The notes below the pieces were generated by a model. That model ran no database searches. It worked only from the letters and a program-made list of their open reading frames with translations, and was not told the DNA's origin. DNA of 64,000 nucleotides from Pogostemon cablin. Its lineage: Eukaryota; Streptophyta; Magnoliopsida; Lamiales; Lamiaceae. Positions 11,674 to 23,700 of the stretch are shown here, one piece after another (the first letter of the stretch is position 1; each line of letters begins with the position of its first letter). The DNA is taken from NCBI GenBank assembly GCA_023678885.1, contig CM042966.1, positions 29,030,028 through 29,094,027 on the forward strand, in the 5' to 3' direction. A program made the position numbers and the translations under genes.

Positions 11674-12369
11674 TATTATTTTATTTTATTTAATGATAGA
11701 AATTAAATTAAAATTTAATCTAACAGTTAAAATCGTCCAAGTACACCGGTGCACTAGATACACACTAGTTAAACTCTAAAATTTAACGGGGTACGCGCCT
11801 TGGAAAAATGAACATTAGACTTCTTATATTTCGTCAAGACATCATACATGATTTTCAAGTTTACAAGGGTTTAGGGTGTGTGAAGATAGTTTTGAGATTA
11901 AAAAAAGAAAGGACATGTGTGAATATAAGTACGACATGCAGAGAATATTATATTGTATGGTAATAATTGAATGTGAAAAATATTATAAGAGAACGGATTA
12001 AATGTATGAAAAAATAAGATAAAATGTATAAGAAAGAAGATAAAAATGTACAGATAGTGTATGTTTGAATTTAAAATGAATAGAGATTATAGAATAGGAT
12101 TTTATAGATTTAAAATCTGATTTTATAATCTGATCAAAACAAAGTTTTGGATTATAAAATTTTAAAAATACGAAATTATAAACTATGAATCAACATGGCT
12201 TTAGCGTTTAGTGATTCATGTATTATTCATCTCTACGATTTACTCTCTTTCATAAAGAAGTTGACAATTTTTTTTTTAAATTCTCCCACAAAAATTAACA
12301 CATAACAAAAAAACTATCCTACCTCTAAAATGTTGACATATAAAGTTAATCAAATACTTAAAGGCAAAG

Positions 12370-13640
12370 ACTTGCACGAGACTGTCTCACGTCTCACATT
12401 CCGTGAGACGGATCCTCTTTAACCCAAATTAGCGTGGGTTTAAGGTAAATCTTGGCGCAATTGCCACGTGGTCAGTTACTAATGCAGCGGTAATACAGCG
12501 GTCTTGTGCTTGACAGTTTTCTTTTCGTTTTTTCCCCTTTTTTTTAGTTTTATTTATTTTCTTTTATTTTTTTATTAATAATAATATTTTTAATAAAAGT
12601 GATAGTTGTCAAATTGAATTCTTTCAAAAATAATAATATTTTAATAAAAAGTAATACTTAATCGAGAAAAAGTAATAACCGTTCAAGACAAAAGTTTCTG
12701 CGCCACCGGGAACACGGTCTGTGTCTCCATGTGAACACAACTATTTCCCTCCATATTCTATTTAAACTTATGTATTGCTAGAGAGTTTAAATTGCAAAGG
12801 GGCACAGAAATTGAAAGGGGGCACGGTGTCCTAGGAGCACAAGAACCCCACTCACCGTTCAATTAAACTATTTTATAAATAATTTGGAAGATGGATAAAG
12901 TGATAACATTTTTAATTTGGAAGATGGATAAAGTGATAACATTTTTAATAAAATGTGATACTTGATCAACGAAAAGTAATATTCGTCCAATCAATTATTT
13001 TAATAACATTTTTTAGAATATATAAAAGTGATAATATTTTTAATAAAAAGTAATACTTAATAAAGGAAAAGTGATAATCATTTAATTAAACTATTTTCTA
13101 AACAATTCGTAGACGAATTAAATATAATATTATTTTTAATAAAAATGATGCATAATTATGAAAAAGTAATGAACTAACAATTAAATTGTTTTATAAACAA
13201 CTAAATGAAAAAATAAAAAGTAATAATATCTTTAATAAAAGTGATATGTAATTAATAAAAAGTGATAATTCTCTAATAAAATTATTTTATGAACATTTCG
13301 TTAAATGAATAAAAAATATAATATTTTAAATAAAAATAACAGGAAAAAATTAACAAATTTAAAATAAAAATATATTACTTTTTATAATTAAAAATAAACA
13401 ATAAAATAATTTATATTGAATTTTCATAAGAAAAGAAAGTATATGAGAAATTATAATAATCTATAAAATGAGATTTAGTGCAACAGCAAGTCAGCGCTGA
13501 TGCATTCACGCATCGGTCAGCCCGTTAATTCTGTTAATGGATGATTGAATAATCTGTCTCATGAAATAAGATTTGTGAAATAAGATTTGTGAGACGGTTA
13601 AATAACACAATTACTGAACAACTCAATCCTTAAAATATTG
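12370..13640. repeat. degenerate dispersed AT-rich element with GAGAC/GTCTC ends and internal tandem units
   Basis: The left side carries nested GTCTCAC / GTGAGAC inverted repeats (about 12385-12412). The right side has ATCTGTCTCAT and TTTGTGAGACGG (about 13550-13602). Between them a unit of roughly 100 bp containing AGTGATAATATTTTTAATAAA recurs at least five times (12595-13320). Related AGTGATAAT...TAATAAAAA sequence occurs near 16435-16560, 42180-42340 and 49240-49460, so this is a dispersed family. There is no coding content. Confidence 0.5.
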
Positions 13641-13918
13641 TAAGTTGAAAAGTCAATATGCATTCTTTCATGGTATCCGTAAAAAAAAGAAATACGTCAA
13701 TTAATCTAAAGAACGGAGGAGGGAGTAACATTTATCGGTATCAAAACTTAGTAATATTAATTTTTAGGATTTATTATATTTCTTTTAATTTATAAGATAT
13801 TTATTTTATAATTTATGGAGTATATAATTAAATTGTAAACTTTAATTTTTAAACTTAGAATTTAATATTATTAATAATAAGAACACAAATACTTGTTTTA
13901 CTTAAAAAAGTGTTCTCA

Positions 13919-14981
13919 GACCATCTCCAGCCGTTCGCTTTATTTTAGCGCAGATTTCACACTAATTTAGTGCATAATTACAATACAACTCTAGCAGGTT
14001 GCACCACTATATGGAATATTCTTAGAATATTCCATTTTATATTAAATTTTAAATTAATATTTATATGATTTTTCATTTAATAAATTATATATTATAATTA
14101 AACAAATTTAGGATTTAATAAATTCAATAAACTATATATTTGGCAGATGAAAATAGAATTTTACTGATAGATTTGTAAATCATTGCAGATCCCCGTCGAC
14201 ATGAATACTTTCGAAAAGCACAAGAGAAAATCTTGCAAGAAAAAAATGAACAAGTTCAACCACAAGCAAGTACTTTTAACATGTTTGGTGGATTTTTTCA
14301 AGATTTTAGAGGATTAAGAAGTAATCTTGGTGATTATTAGAAGTAATATATATATCTATGTTTTAGGATATAATATTTCATTTAATTTAGTGTGATTTTA
14401 TAATTTTAAGTTTTTTGTAATATCTATGTTTTAGGATTTTAATCTTTCATGTAATTTAGTATGCTTTTATGATTTTAAGTATTTTGTAATTTATCTTTTT
14501 AAGTATTGTATGCAATATTTTTATTTTAGTTAATCAACATTGTAATTTAATATAAATTATAATTTAGATAAATAAATTAAAATTAAAATTTCATAATTTC
14601 TAAAAATACAGTAATTAATATATATTAATTTTATAATAATAAAAAACTAAATAAAAAAGTAATAAAACAAAAATTAAATAAATAAAAATAATAAAATTAC
14701 CGTAAATATTAAAAGAGAGAAGATCAGTTTTATTAAAAGAGATGGGATCAGTTACATATATGCAAAATTAAAAGAGAAGGGTTCAGTTTTATTAATTTAA
14801 AATATTAAATAAAAAAGTGGATAAACAGATTATATTATTAAATATATATAAACAATGGATAGCGCTAAGTTATTTTCTGCGCCAGATGTGGCGCGGTTCT
14901 GTAGCGATCTTCAAAATAGCGCAATACTGGAGATCAAATTTTGTGCTAGAATGGTGATCTGAAGCACGGATGGAGATGCTC
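13919..14981. mobile_element. PIF/Harbinger-like DNA transposon remnant
   Basis: The left end GACCATCTCCAGCCG and the right end CGGATGGAGATGCTC are inverted. GA(G/C)CATCTCCA is typical of plant PIF/Harbinger and Tourist termini. Both ends also carry GC-rich TAGCGC-type subterminal motifs. A short plus-strand open piece (about 14190-14340) reads RRHEYFRKAQEKILQEKNEQ and ends in a stop, so it may be a leftover coding exon. No transposase domain is intact. I could not fix a 3-bp target duplication. Confidence 0.55.
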
Positions 14982-15543
14982 TAAAGAGTATTATTATTAT
15001 ATGTGTAATAGATAGTTTTATTAGAGTAATATGGTGAGTCATGTATGAGTCACTTTTATTAAAAAAAAATGACTTTCAAAATAGTGAAATGAATAACTTT
15101 TGAGTGGTCGAAGGGTACAGTGGAGTATACGGCTAGCAAAGAATGAAAATTTGGAATGTAGTATAAAAGTCTACTTACTTTCACTAAACATCCATTAGTT
15201 TTTTCTAGAAAGTGGTAGCTCCCATTAAATCCAATTATGAGGTCGGAAAATATTGGTTGTTTTAGACTCATGAGAATTTATTTTTCGTGTACTATTATTT
15301 ATATGATTGATGTGTAAGAAATAATTTACAAAAAAAATAAATTATTGTCCACATAATTAATATACTCTTTTTTGGTATTTAGTTTTTTCCCTTTTTCCTC
15401 TCCTTTATGATTGACTTGGGACAAAAAAATGATATCACCGAAAATGTGACCATTTTCAGATGCTCTAATAATGGATTTTGAACAAATAATAGTCAACATT
15501 ACCACATCCGATTATCCCAATCATTCCCATTTCATATTCTTCG

Positions 15544-15545
<2 letters not shown>

Positions 15546-15637
<92 letters not shown>
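15546..15637. repeat. TA dinucleotide microsatellite
   Basis: An uninterrupted AT/TA run of about 92 bp. The open frames on both strands across it (Tyr-Ile repeats) are artefacts. Confidence 0.97.
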
Positions 15638-15640
<3 letters not shown>

Positions 15641-16609
15641 TAAGCGTGATTGGTGGTATTACATCTCATATATATAAATATGCGAGTAAGAATTAAAAAA
15701 TTTGAGGTTTTATATATACATTGATTCACATGGATTATAAGTTAGTAGGGAGAATGGTTGTTCTGTTTTGGTGTACACATGTTATAACCCTAGCTGTTTA
15801 TAATAAACATATAGATGTTTGGGATGAAATGAGTATTTTATTTATTTATTTTAAGGTTTGATATAATTATAAGTAGCAATAAATTATAAATATACAGACT
15901 ATATAGCTAGCTAGCCCATTTTGTTGGACCAGACTAGACCTCCAATTATGTCGAGCAAGGTATTTTCTTAAAAAAGATTGATATAAAATTAAAAAAAAAA
16001 AGATTGATAGTACTTCAAAATACTTGTTTTTCTTTTCCACTAATATAAATATGCTTTAAATATAAAGTCAAATTGTGGCATGCATGATTACATTATGCTA
16101 AATTATGGTGTTCATACATGATATAGTCGCAGTCAACAACGTATGATTACAGAAATGATATGTAGGTGTACTGTATTTCATTTGTGAACGCACCACGTTG
16201 AATGTGTTCTTCCCCACTCACAAATTCATTAATTATCTCATTACTTACTTACTTGCAACAAAGAATCTGTGATCTACTCACTTATATTTGAGAGCTTATT
16301 TTTTAAGGTTTTATACCAATATATTCAGATTAAAATTAAAAAAATATATCCACTTAATGACAAATAATCGACATTATTTCTTAAAAGGTTATTATTTTAT
16401 TTTAAATATCATTTATCTATATGAGACATATAAGAAGTGATAATTTTTATAATTAAAAGATACTTAAATAATGAGAAGTGATAATGATATTGTAAATTAT
16501 TTCATAAATAATTTATACTATAAAAAATAATAATATTATTAATAAAAAATAATAACTAATTACAAAAATATAAAATGGATGTGTATCTATCCATGATCTA
16601 TACCATTAT

Positions 16610-16611
<2 letters not shown>

Positions 16612-16666
<55 letters not shown>
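16612..16666. repeat. TA dinucleotide microsatellite
   Basis: An uninterrupted TA run of about 55 bp, followed by CACATG. Confidence 0.97.
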
Positions 16667-16671
<5 letters not shown>

Positions 16672-17406
16672 GTGGCGAGGAATGATTTGGTAATTCATGA
16701 TTATATATTTTCTTATAAATATTAATTACTCCTTTAAATCTTTATGAATTTTTTAACATAAATTTTATTACTTCTCTTTATTCAGCAAAATTTGTCTTCA
16801 TATTTATACCGTCGACCCGTGTCAAATATCTAAACCCAAAACAATTTGAATACATTGAAATTGCACTCTTAATACCAAATTTAAAAATTCAGATTAAAAT
16901 TTAATTTATGTGGACTTAAAAATAAAATAAACTAAAGACGATTAAAATGATAATGGCATAAGTGGGAGAGAATGATGATTTAGCCGCCCGATAAACAAAA
17001 TAAGAGTACTAAATTGTGGGTCGAATTAATCTGGTGCACAAAAAATTAGTGGATCATCAATATCCATTCAGATAAAGATATGTTCAAATATATTGAATGC
17101 CCCACTTACCCTGATTTTTAATTATCTATCAGAATCTTTAATCTAACACTTACTCCCTTAATTAATTATATTTAACGTCTCTTTCTAAATTAATCACGCT
17201 GCTGAGTAAGTATAGGAGTTAATTAAAATCGGTTTAAGTGAGTGTGGATGAAAGAAATTCATCCTCACTGCCCACCTTCATGGAGGATTGGATCCTCATT
17301 AATTGAGGTAGATAACCAAAAATTTTGACCTAATTAGTTTGTTTAATTATAATTTGGTGACCAAGATTACGCCCTGGAGTTACTATAGATTATTTCAAGA
17401 ATATAG

Positions 17407-17630
17407 CCCAGGGCATAGCTCAAGTGGTAGAGGGGAGGGTGGAAAGACCTTCCAACTGAGCTTGGTTGCTGCAGGGTGGGGGTTCGAATCCTGCCTTTGG
17501 TATGGATTTGGCCCCTTGCAAGCACAAGTTTAACAGTGAGCCCTCTCTATAAGCCACTTGAGACACATCCTGGGATTTACCTCCTCCACCAATCCCCAGG
17601 ACAGGGGCGGTGGGGCTCTTGGGGTACACC
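17407..17630 (+). mobile_element. tRNA-derived SINE
   Basis: The head resembles a tRNA gene with RNA polymerase III promoter boxes: an A box around TAGCTCAAGTGGTAGAG (17416-17432) and a B box GGTTCGAATCC about 50 bp downstream. A non-tRNA body of about 140 bp follows. The unit is flanked by 15-bp direct repeats differing at one base (ATTTCAAGAATATAG at 17392-17406, ATTTCAAGAATACAG at 17631-17645), the signature of LINE-mediated insertion. There is no poly-A tail; the body ends GGGGTACACC. It cannot be a working tRNA because the arm geometry is lost. Confidence 0.85.
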
Positions 17631-17739
17631 ATTTCAAGAATACAGACAAATTTTGCATCGAGTATAGTGCGCCCACTCAAATATTGAACAATCATTAATA
17701 CTTCACCTCCCACACTTAAATTGACTGCACTAGCTAGTA

Positions 17740-18007
17740 CTCCCTCCATCCCATAGTTAAGTTCAACGACACCGGAGTTTAAGAAAAGTTATTTTTTGAT
17801 CAACTTTATTGACTTTCTAGGAGTATTGTGGTATTTTGAGGTAATAAATAAATTATAAAGTATGAGTGTTAGGTGAGAGTGATATTTTTGAAATTAAGAT
17901 AACTTTTGAGGTTGTTGGTTAATGTGAAGTTTCATTTTTTGGGTGGTGAAGATAAGTGTGGGAGGGACGAAAATGGAAGTGTGAAAATAAGTGTGAGACG
18001 GAGAGAA
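17740..18007. mobile_element. Stowaway-like MITE
   Basis: The left terminus CTCCCTCCATCCCA and the right terminus GAGACGGAGAGAA are inverted, with TA at 17738-17739 and 18008-18009. It lies just downstream of the SINE. Confidence 0.7.
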
Positions 18008-18144
18008 TATATTAGAAAAATATATTTTTTAATCAATTTTATTAATTTGTTAGGGGTATTGTGTTATATTATGATAATAAATAAAGTGAAAGATATGATG
18101 AGTTGGTCTCTTGTATGCTCGAGTGCACAAAGCGTTTAATGGTA

Positions 18145-18431
18145 TTCCCTCCGTCTCGAGTATTTTATCCATTTGTACGGGCACGGACATTAAGACGTGT
18201 TATTTTATTAATATGTAATGTAAGAAAAGTAGAGATAAATTAGTAATTTATAAAGAAAAAGTAAATAAAGTCGTTGGGAATGATGAATAAAGTGTAAAAA
18301 GTAATTAAAGTTGTTGGGATTGTAAAAAGTAGGTAATAAAATATTATGTATTGTTACCATGGAATAGGTAAAAATAAGTGGGACAACCCAAAAATGAAAA
18401 GTTGATAAAAATACGTGGGATGAAGGGAGTA
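18145..18431. mobile_element. Stowaway-like MITE
   Basis: The left end TTCCCTCCGTCTCGAG and the right end GGGATGAAGGGAGTA are inverted, flanked by TA. The interior is AT-rich. Confidence 0.7.
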
Positions 18432-18982
18432 TAATATATTTTTTTTAAAATAAAAGAGTATACACTTTAATTCATAAGGACATTATTTTTTTAATGAAAG
18501 CTGAGTCAATTGAAATATGAATAATATTAATGTTGAGTAAGAAAAAATAATCAAGAGATTAAGGGTATAAATTTTTATGCTAAAGAGTACTACAACAACG
18601 TTTAATACTAAATGGTAGTATATACTTTTTTGAGTTCGTCGGATCTTGGAATGCAAGTATTATCCAAGTATGTTGTGTGTAATTAATTAGGTGAGAGTAT
18701 TATTTTTGAAATTTTAACAACTTTTGAGATTATTGATTGATGTGATATTTTATTTTTATGTAATAAAAACGTGTGGAAAGAACGAAAACGAGAAGTGTGA
18801 AAATAATAATCCATTTTCTAGTCTAGATTTTGACAAGACTCTAATATAGTATGAATCCGTGGATAAAACGACGCACACATGTTCATTGTTTTTTTTTTCT
18901 TCTAAATTTTATTTTATTTAAGGCCTAGGAGATTTGAATGCTTTGATATAGATAGGGTTATTAACACAAGGTTAATTATATT
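18432..18982. other. intergenic, AT-rich
   Basis: No gene. Around 18690-18810 the text resembles the interior of the Stowaway copy at 17740 (GTGAAAATAA, AACTTTTGAG), so an older decayed MITE probably lies here. Confidence 0.4.
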
Positions 18983-19239
18983 GTATACCCGTGCATTCTG
19001 AGATAAAGTGCACACATTTTAAAAAATGTATACAAATATAAATAAAAATATATTCAATTATAAACAAAAATGTATACAATTTAATTGTTAATTTTTTTAA
19101 TGAAAAAAATTGAATGTAAAAAAATATACAATTATTAAAAAACATGTATACACTATTGAATAAAAAGTTATACACATATGAATACTAGTTTTTTTTAATG
19201 AAAAACTTAGTGTGAAAAAAGTAGTATAAAATTATTAAG

Positions 19240-20337
19240 TGTAGGCACTTGAATTTTATTGTCTATTAAAGAAAAATATGTGACAAATTAATGCAATAAT
19301 TATCAATTAATTATTTATTTATTAAGGGATTTAAATAAATAAATTCCTAAAATAAATTAGTGAATAATTGATAATTGGGACAGATCCAGTCAAATAAGCC
19401 CAAGCCCGTAGAATTAAGTCAAATTAAGGATCAACCAATCAAACTGTGTTATACATGGAAAGGCTCAAGCCCGCAGAATGAGGTTAAATCAGTCATTGAC
19501 CAATCAAATTGCGAATTATTTATGGGGTTTTTTCACCCTTCACCTATATAAGGAGAACTCCTCCATTCATTCCAGACACACTAAAACATCTGAAGACACG
19601 ATGCTTCTGAAGAGCTCAAGAATACGAGCAGTGCTCTCTTGAGATCTTCAAGCATCTTCAAGCCAAGAACGACCTTCGATCAGAGATAAAGGTGTTAAGT
19701 CACTCCGATCCGGCGTTCTTCTAGCCAACCACCTTCGATCAGAGATCAAGGTTCTAAGCCCCTTCGATCCGACGTTCTTCGGTGTTCTTCAAGTCAATAG
19801 CCTCCAATCCAGCGTTGGTCAGAAACAACATTCGACCTGAGATCAAGGTGCTAAGCCCCTTAGATTGGACGTTTCTTCCAGTCAGACTCATCCAACTCAA
19901 CCTGAGATCAAGGTGCTAAACCCCTCAGATTGAACGTTTCTTCCAGTCAAACTCATCCAACTGTCTTTGTGAAGTCAACAGTGTTCTACCAAATTGATTG
20001 ACGTTCTTCATAAGAAGTGTTCAAGTCAACGTTCAATCCTAACAAAGGCTCGATACCTCTGGATCAACGTCAAGACTACACATTCGAGCTCGGATACGCT
20101 TCATCTGAAGTTCCGACTCAACACACACGCTGTCAACACAGTCACACAGTCAACACACACTCAAGTCAAAGTCAAGTCAACAAGTCAAAGTCAAGGCCCA
20201 ATTGGTTCAAGAGAAGAATCAAAGTTTTGATTGAGATTGTAACCCGCTTAAATACTCTTTCAAATTAAATCCGTCTGAATTATCTTTATACCCCAATTTG
20301 TATTTATTTCATCATAAATACTAAATTTGTTGTTATA
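19240..20337 (+). repeat. 5' LTR
   Basis: 1098 bp. A TATA box CTATATAAGG lies at 19544-19553 with a CCAAT-like GACCAATCAAATTGCG just upstream. The downstream half is a patchwork of short repeats such as GATCAGAGATAAAGGTGCTA. A segment around CCTGAGATCAAGGTGCTAA...TCCAGTCA is present twice here (19845-19970) but only once in the 3' LTR, which explains most of the length difference. Confidence 0.9.
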
Positions 20338-20340
20338 AAT

Positions 20341-20360
20341 TTTGGCAGCCCAGTGGGACC
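20341..20360 (+). other. primer-binding site candidate
   Basis: TTTGGCAGCCCAGTGGGACC begins three bases after the 5' LTR. It has the TGG start expected for pairing with the CCA end of a tRNA, and resembles the TGGCGACCCA-type sites of Tat-like gypsy elements. The tRNA species is not determined. Confidence 0.6.
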
Positions 20361-20399
20361 ATCTCTATCTTTCATCTTTTCTCTCTACAAGCACAAATA

Positions 20400-21602
20400 A
20401 TGATTTCTCTTAGGATCGCGATCAAAAGGTCTCTACCTCAAAGCCTTCAGAGCTGCAAGCTGTGAAGACTCAAATGATAACTCCATTAAAGATTGCAATA
20501 TGAAGGCCTACTGCATCAAAACCTCCAAAGTTGCAAACTGACAAGGTTGAAGACTTTACAAGAAGTATGCCTGAAGGCTCTTCAAAGATAAACCATATGG
20601 TGGGGATTACTCTCAATAAGTCATTGTAGGGCGATAAAGATGGTGATGATGACTCTGTCTGCTCAACTCCTCGCTCAATGTCAAGCTCAACATATGCCTC
20701 AACTGCAACTGCAGCGATGACGACTAGTGCTATGACCATTGAGGATTAAATCGCAAGTATGATGAGGCAATTGAAGGACTCAACAAACACATGGAAGCTC
20801 AAGACGTAAAGATCTTCGTACTTATGGAGAAAATGAATAATGTGGAGACAAGCCATGCAAATAAGAAACAAGTTGAGGATGAGCACGAGGAGGAAGACTC
20901 GACGAAACAACATTCACCTGTAAAGAAGCAAGTTGAGGAAAAGTGAAAGTTTCAGCTGACGGAATACTTCATATCAACCAATTAAAGAACATCGTCATAG
21001 AGACGATAAAAGACAAATTTAAAGTAAGCTCCAAATCTCCTGCAAACTACAAAAAGTCATATACAAAGAGAATTGACAATTTGAGGATGCCAACTGACTA
21101 TCAACCTCCCAAGTTTCAACAATTCATTGGCAAAGGCAACCTAAGACAACATGTGGTGCACTTCGTCGAGACATGCAATGATACGGGGACCTACGGAGAT
21201 CATATGGTGAGACAATTCGTCCGATCTATAAAAGAAAATACATTCGATTGGTATATCGACTTGGAAGCTAACTTCATTGATAGTTTGGGGTAAATGAAAA
21301 AATTATTCCTCAACCGTATCTATAGCACACGAAGAATTGTTAGCATGATGGAGCTACAAATACTCATCAAAGTGATGAAGAATATGTCATCGATTATATT
21401 AATAGATGGAGGAGTCTAAGCCTCAATTGCAAAGAAAAGCTGTCAGAAACGTCAGTTATTGAAATGTGCATTCAAGGAATGCAGTGGAATCTTATCTACA
21501 TACTCCAAGGAATTCGTCCTAAAACTTTTGAAGAGTTGGCTACAAGAGCTCACGACAAGGAGTTAAGTCTGACATCAATATTGGCGTTTGGATCTTTAGG
21601 CT
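20400..21602 (+). pseudogene. broken retrotransposon gag
   Basis: The clearest open part (20943-21293) includes PPKFQQFIGKGNLRQHVVHF and MVRQFVRSIKENTFDWYIDL, the conserved core of the retrotransposon gag (capsid) domain. It continues in shifted frames as a recognisable gag C-terminal part (RRIVSMMEL, DYINRWRSLSLNCK, FEELATRAHDKELSL) up to about 21600. Stops and frameshifts before and after make it non-functional. The upstream leader 20400-20900 reads as decayed low-complexity coding sequence. Confidence 0.75.
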
Positions 21603-21702
21603 AGTGTGAACCGTTAGAGCTTCAAATAATTCTACAGCAGTGGAGTAAAAAAGCAGAATTACCTTTCACCGAGTTTGATATAGAGGATGAACAATGAATG
21701 AC

Positions 21703-22781
21703 CTTCTGGTCTTCTGTTGTATTTCTAAGCCTCTCCTTGACGTTGTGTGGGCAACTATCACCAAGGAGAACTCAATCTGCAGTTCCTCTCACTCTCACGA
21801 TTCTTGTCGTGTGTTGTGTTGAGTGTTGTAATGAGCTGCTGAGGTTGGCTATTTATAGGCTACAACAGGGACCAGAAGGAAAAATTAGGGTTTGGGTCTC
21901 CCATTGGGCTTAAGCATCCAAGTTTAGCCCAAAACTTATGCTTAAGTCCAATAATAATAAATCATCCTACTAAAGAAATATTATTGCACTGCCACCCTAA
22001 TCCCAAATTACGTTTATGGTCTCCTTCTTATTATGAGCTCATTAATCTCCCCGTGTTTAAGATTCAATGTCCATTAATTAATTAAGTTACTGACAACTTC
22101 ATTAATTAATATATTTACCGAGAGTAGTACCACTCAACCTTATTATCATGTCGGAATAAATCCACCTGCAGGGTTTACATGATAATCCTTTTGAGCTCCT
22201 CAAGGGGACATCATCAAGAAATTTCGTTAGGACACAGATTCCTTCTACAATCAACAGCACACCATAGAGATAACACCATTTCCTAACTCACCGAGCATAT
22301 TGATTTAACAATTAAATCTCACCCATTGATGAATTAAAGAAATAAATACTGGTTTACGTGTCGAGGTTATTGTATAAAGATTAAGAGTACGAACTTCCAT
22401 AATAACAGAGATCAAGTTCTATTATATAGTCAGTATAAACCGAATGATCTCAACAGCGATCCCATTCAATACGCACAAAGCGCACTAGTAAAATTTTATA
22501 GTCAAGACAGACTAATGCCAAATCACACTACAACCATACTGATAAATAGTCTCATTATATCTCAGTTGTGAATATCTGTTTATAATTTATAAGGAGCCGA
22601 TAATATGATCTTCCATGTGACGCCGCACACCACATTATCTACAATATAAAGTAAATGGACTTTTGCTATAATTCATAAATAATTAAGCAAAATGTTTGAT
22701 CACATGATTCTCATTTCAAATAAATTGTTTAAACATTGTTCATACAAAAAACAAGACTTTTAGTATACAATCTAACAATCA
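21703..22781 (-). mobile_element. solo-LTR-like insertion inside the retrotransposon
   Basis: About 1.08 kb, unrelated to the host element, is flanked by a 6-bp direct repeat AATGAC (21697-21702 and 22782-22787). Read on the minus strand it starts TGATTGTTAGATTGTATAC and carries a TATA box (CCTATAAATAGCC) near 21850, about 150 bp before its other end. This suits an LTR in reverse orientation, possibly copia. The end ...ACCAGAAG is not a canonical CA, so the exact boundaries are uncertain. Confidence 0.55.
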
Positions 22782-22808
22782 AATGACATCGAATGACCCT
22801 CTATTCAA

Positions 22809-22932
22809 GACTCTTATGAGTTTGAAGACATGCCTTCTGATGAGCTCATGGAAGAGGAACCGCAATCAAAGACTGCAGTTTCCATAAAGATTCATAGAAA
22901 TGAAGTGGAAGCAAGAGAAAACAGTGCATCCT
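22809..22932 (+). pseudogene. residual retrotransposon coding tail
   Basis: A short acidic reading frame, DSYEFEDMPSDELMEEEPQS followed by KTAVSIKIHRNEVEA, ends in a stop just before the minisatellite. It probably continues the gag-region frame interrupted by the insertion at 21703. No domain is recognised. Confidence 0.4.
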
Positions 22933-22964
22933 AAGATTGGGGGGTAATGAATTGTTGATAAATC

Positions 22965-23700
22965 AAGTCAAAGCTCCTTGATATGAGCGAAAACTGTCTA
23001 CATGCTCCTTGATACGAGCTTAAACTATCTACACATTATGTTCCTTGATCAAAAACTATCCACACAATGCTCCTTGATACAAGTTTAAACTATCTAACTC
23101 AAATTAAATCTCCTTGAGAAGAGACGAAACTCTCTACACATTATGCTCCTTGATATGAGTTAAAACTATTCATACAATGCTCCTTTATATGAGCTTAAAC
23201 TGTCTAACTCAAATTAAATCTCCTTGAGAAAAGACTAAACTCTCTACACATTACGCTCCTTGATATGAGCTAAAACTATCCACACAATACTCCTTGATAC
23301 GATCTTAAATTGTCTAACTCAAATTAAATCTCCTTGAGAAGAGATGAAACTCTCTACATGTTACACTCCTCGACACGAGCTAAAAATATCCACACAACAC
23401 TATTTGATACAAGTTTAAACTATCTATAATCCTCAAATTACGCTCCTTGATATGAGTATAAATTATCTACACATCAAATCAAATCTCCCTGGGAAGAGAA
23501 TAAACTCTCTACACACAAAGCTCCTCGACATGAGTGAAAAATGTCCGCACAAGGCTCCTTAACACGAGTATAAACTGTCTACAAGTTCAAATTCATGACT
23601 CATTGACATGAGTATAAACTGTCAGCAAATTCAAGTTCAACGCTCCATGCCGCACGAGCCTAAACTGCATATTACTCCTGGCCCGTATGAGTATAAAATG
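22965..23700 (+). repeat. minisatellite inside the retrotransposon, unit about 34 bp with a higher-order period
   Basis: GCTCCTTGATATGAGCTAAA followed by CTATCCACACAAT recurs about 20 times with drift. Every third unit or so is a variant beginning TCTCCTTGAGAAGAGA after AACTCAAATTAAA, giving a higher-order period near 110 bp over 23060-23400. It lies between the coding remnant and the 3' LTR, where Tat-like elements often carry tandem repeats. Confidence 0.8.

Larger units (their letters stand above)
14982..17391. other. intergenic, AT-rich
   Basis: No gene was found. The region includes two TA microsatellites and a relic of the dispersed AGTGATAAT family near 16435-16560. Confidence 0.5.

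Noticed and set aside
15471..15729. Tyr-Ile repeat proteins on both strands
   Set aside because: They are translations of the TA microsatellite and have no other coding signal.
17407..17480. functional tRNA gene
   Set aside because: A and B boxes are present, but the arms cannot be paired, the sequence continues as a SINE body and it is bounded by target duplications.
18972..19175. 67-residue Phe/Ile-rich membrane protein
   Set aside because: It is AT-rich MITE sequence also present, not open, at 4541-4838.
21698..21913. 71-residue protein inside the reverse insertion
   Set aside because: It crosses the insertion border and lies in LTR leader sequence.
22965..23700. CRISPR-like array
   Set aside because: Units are contiguous and degenerate without unique spacers, and lie within a plant retrotransposon.
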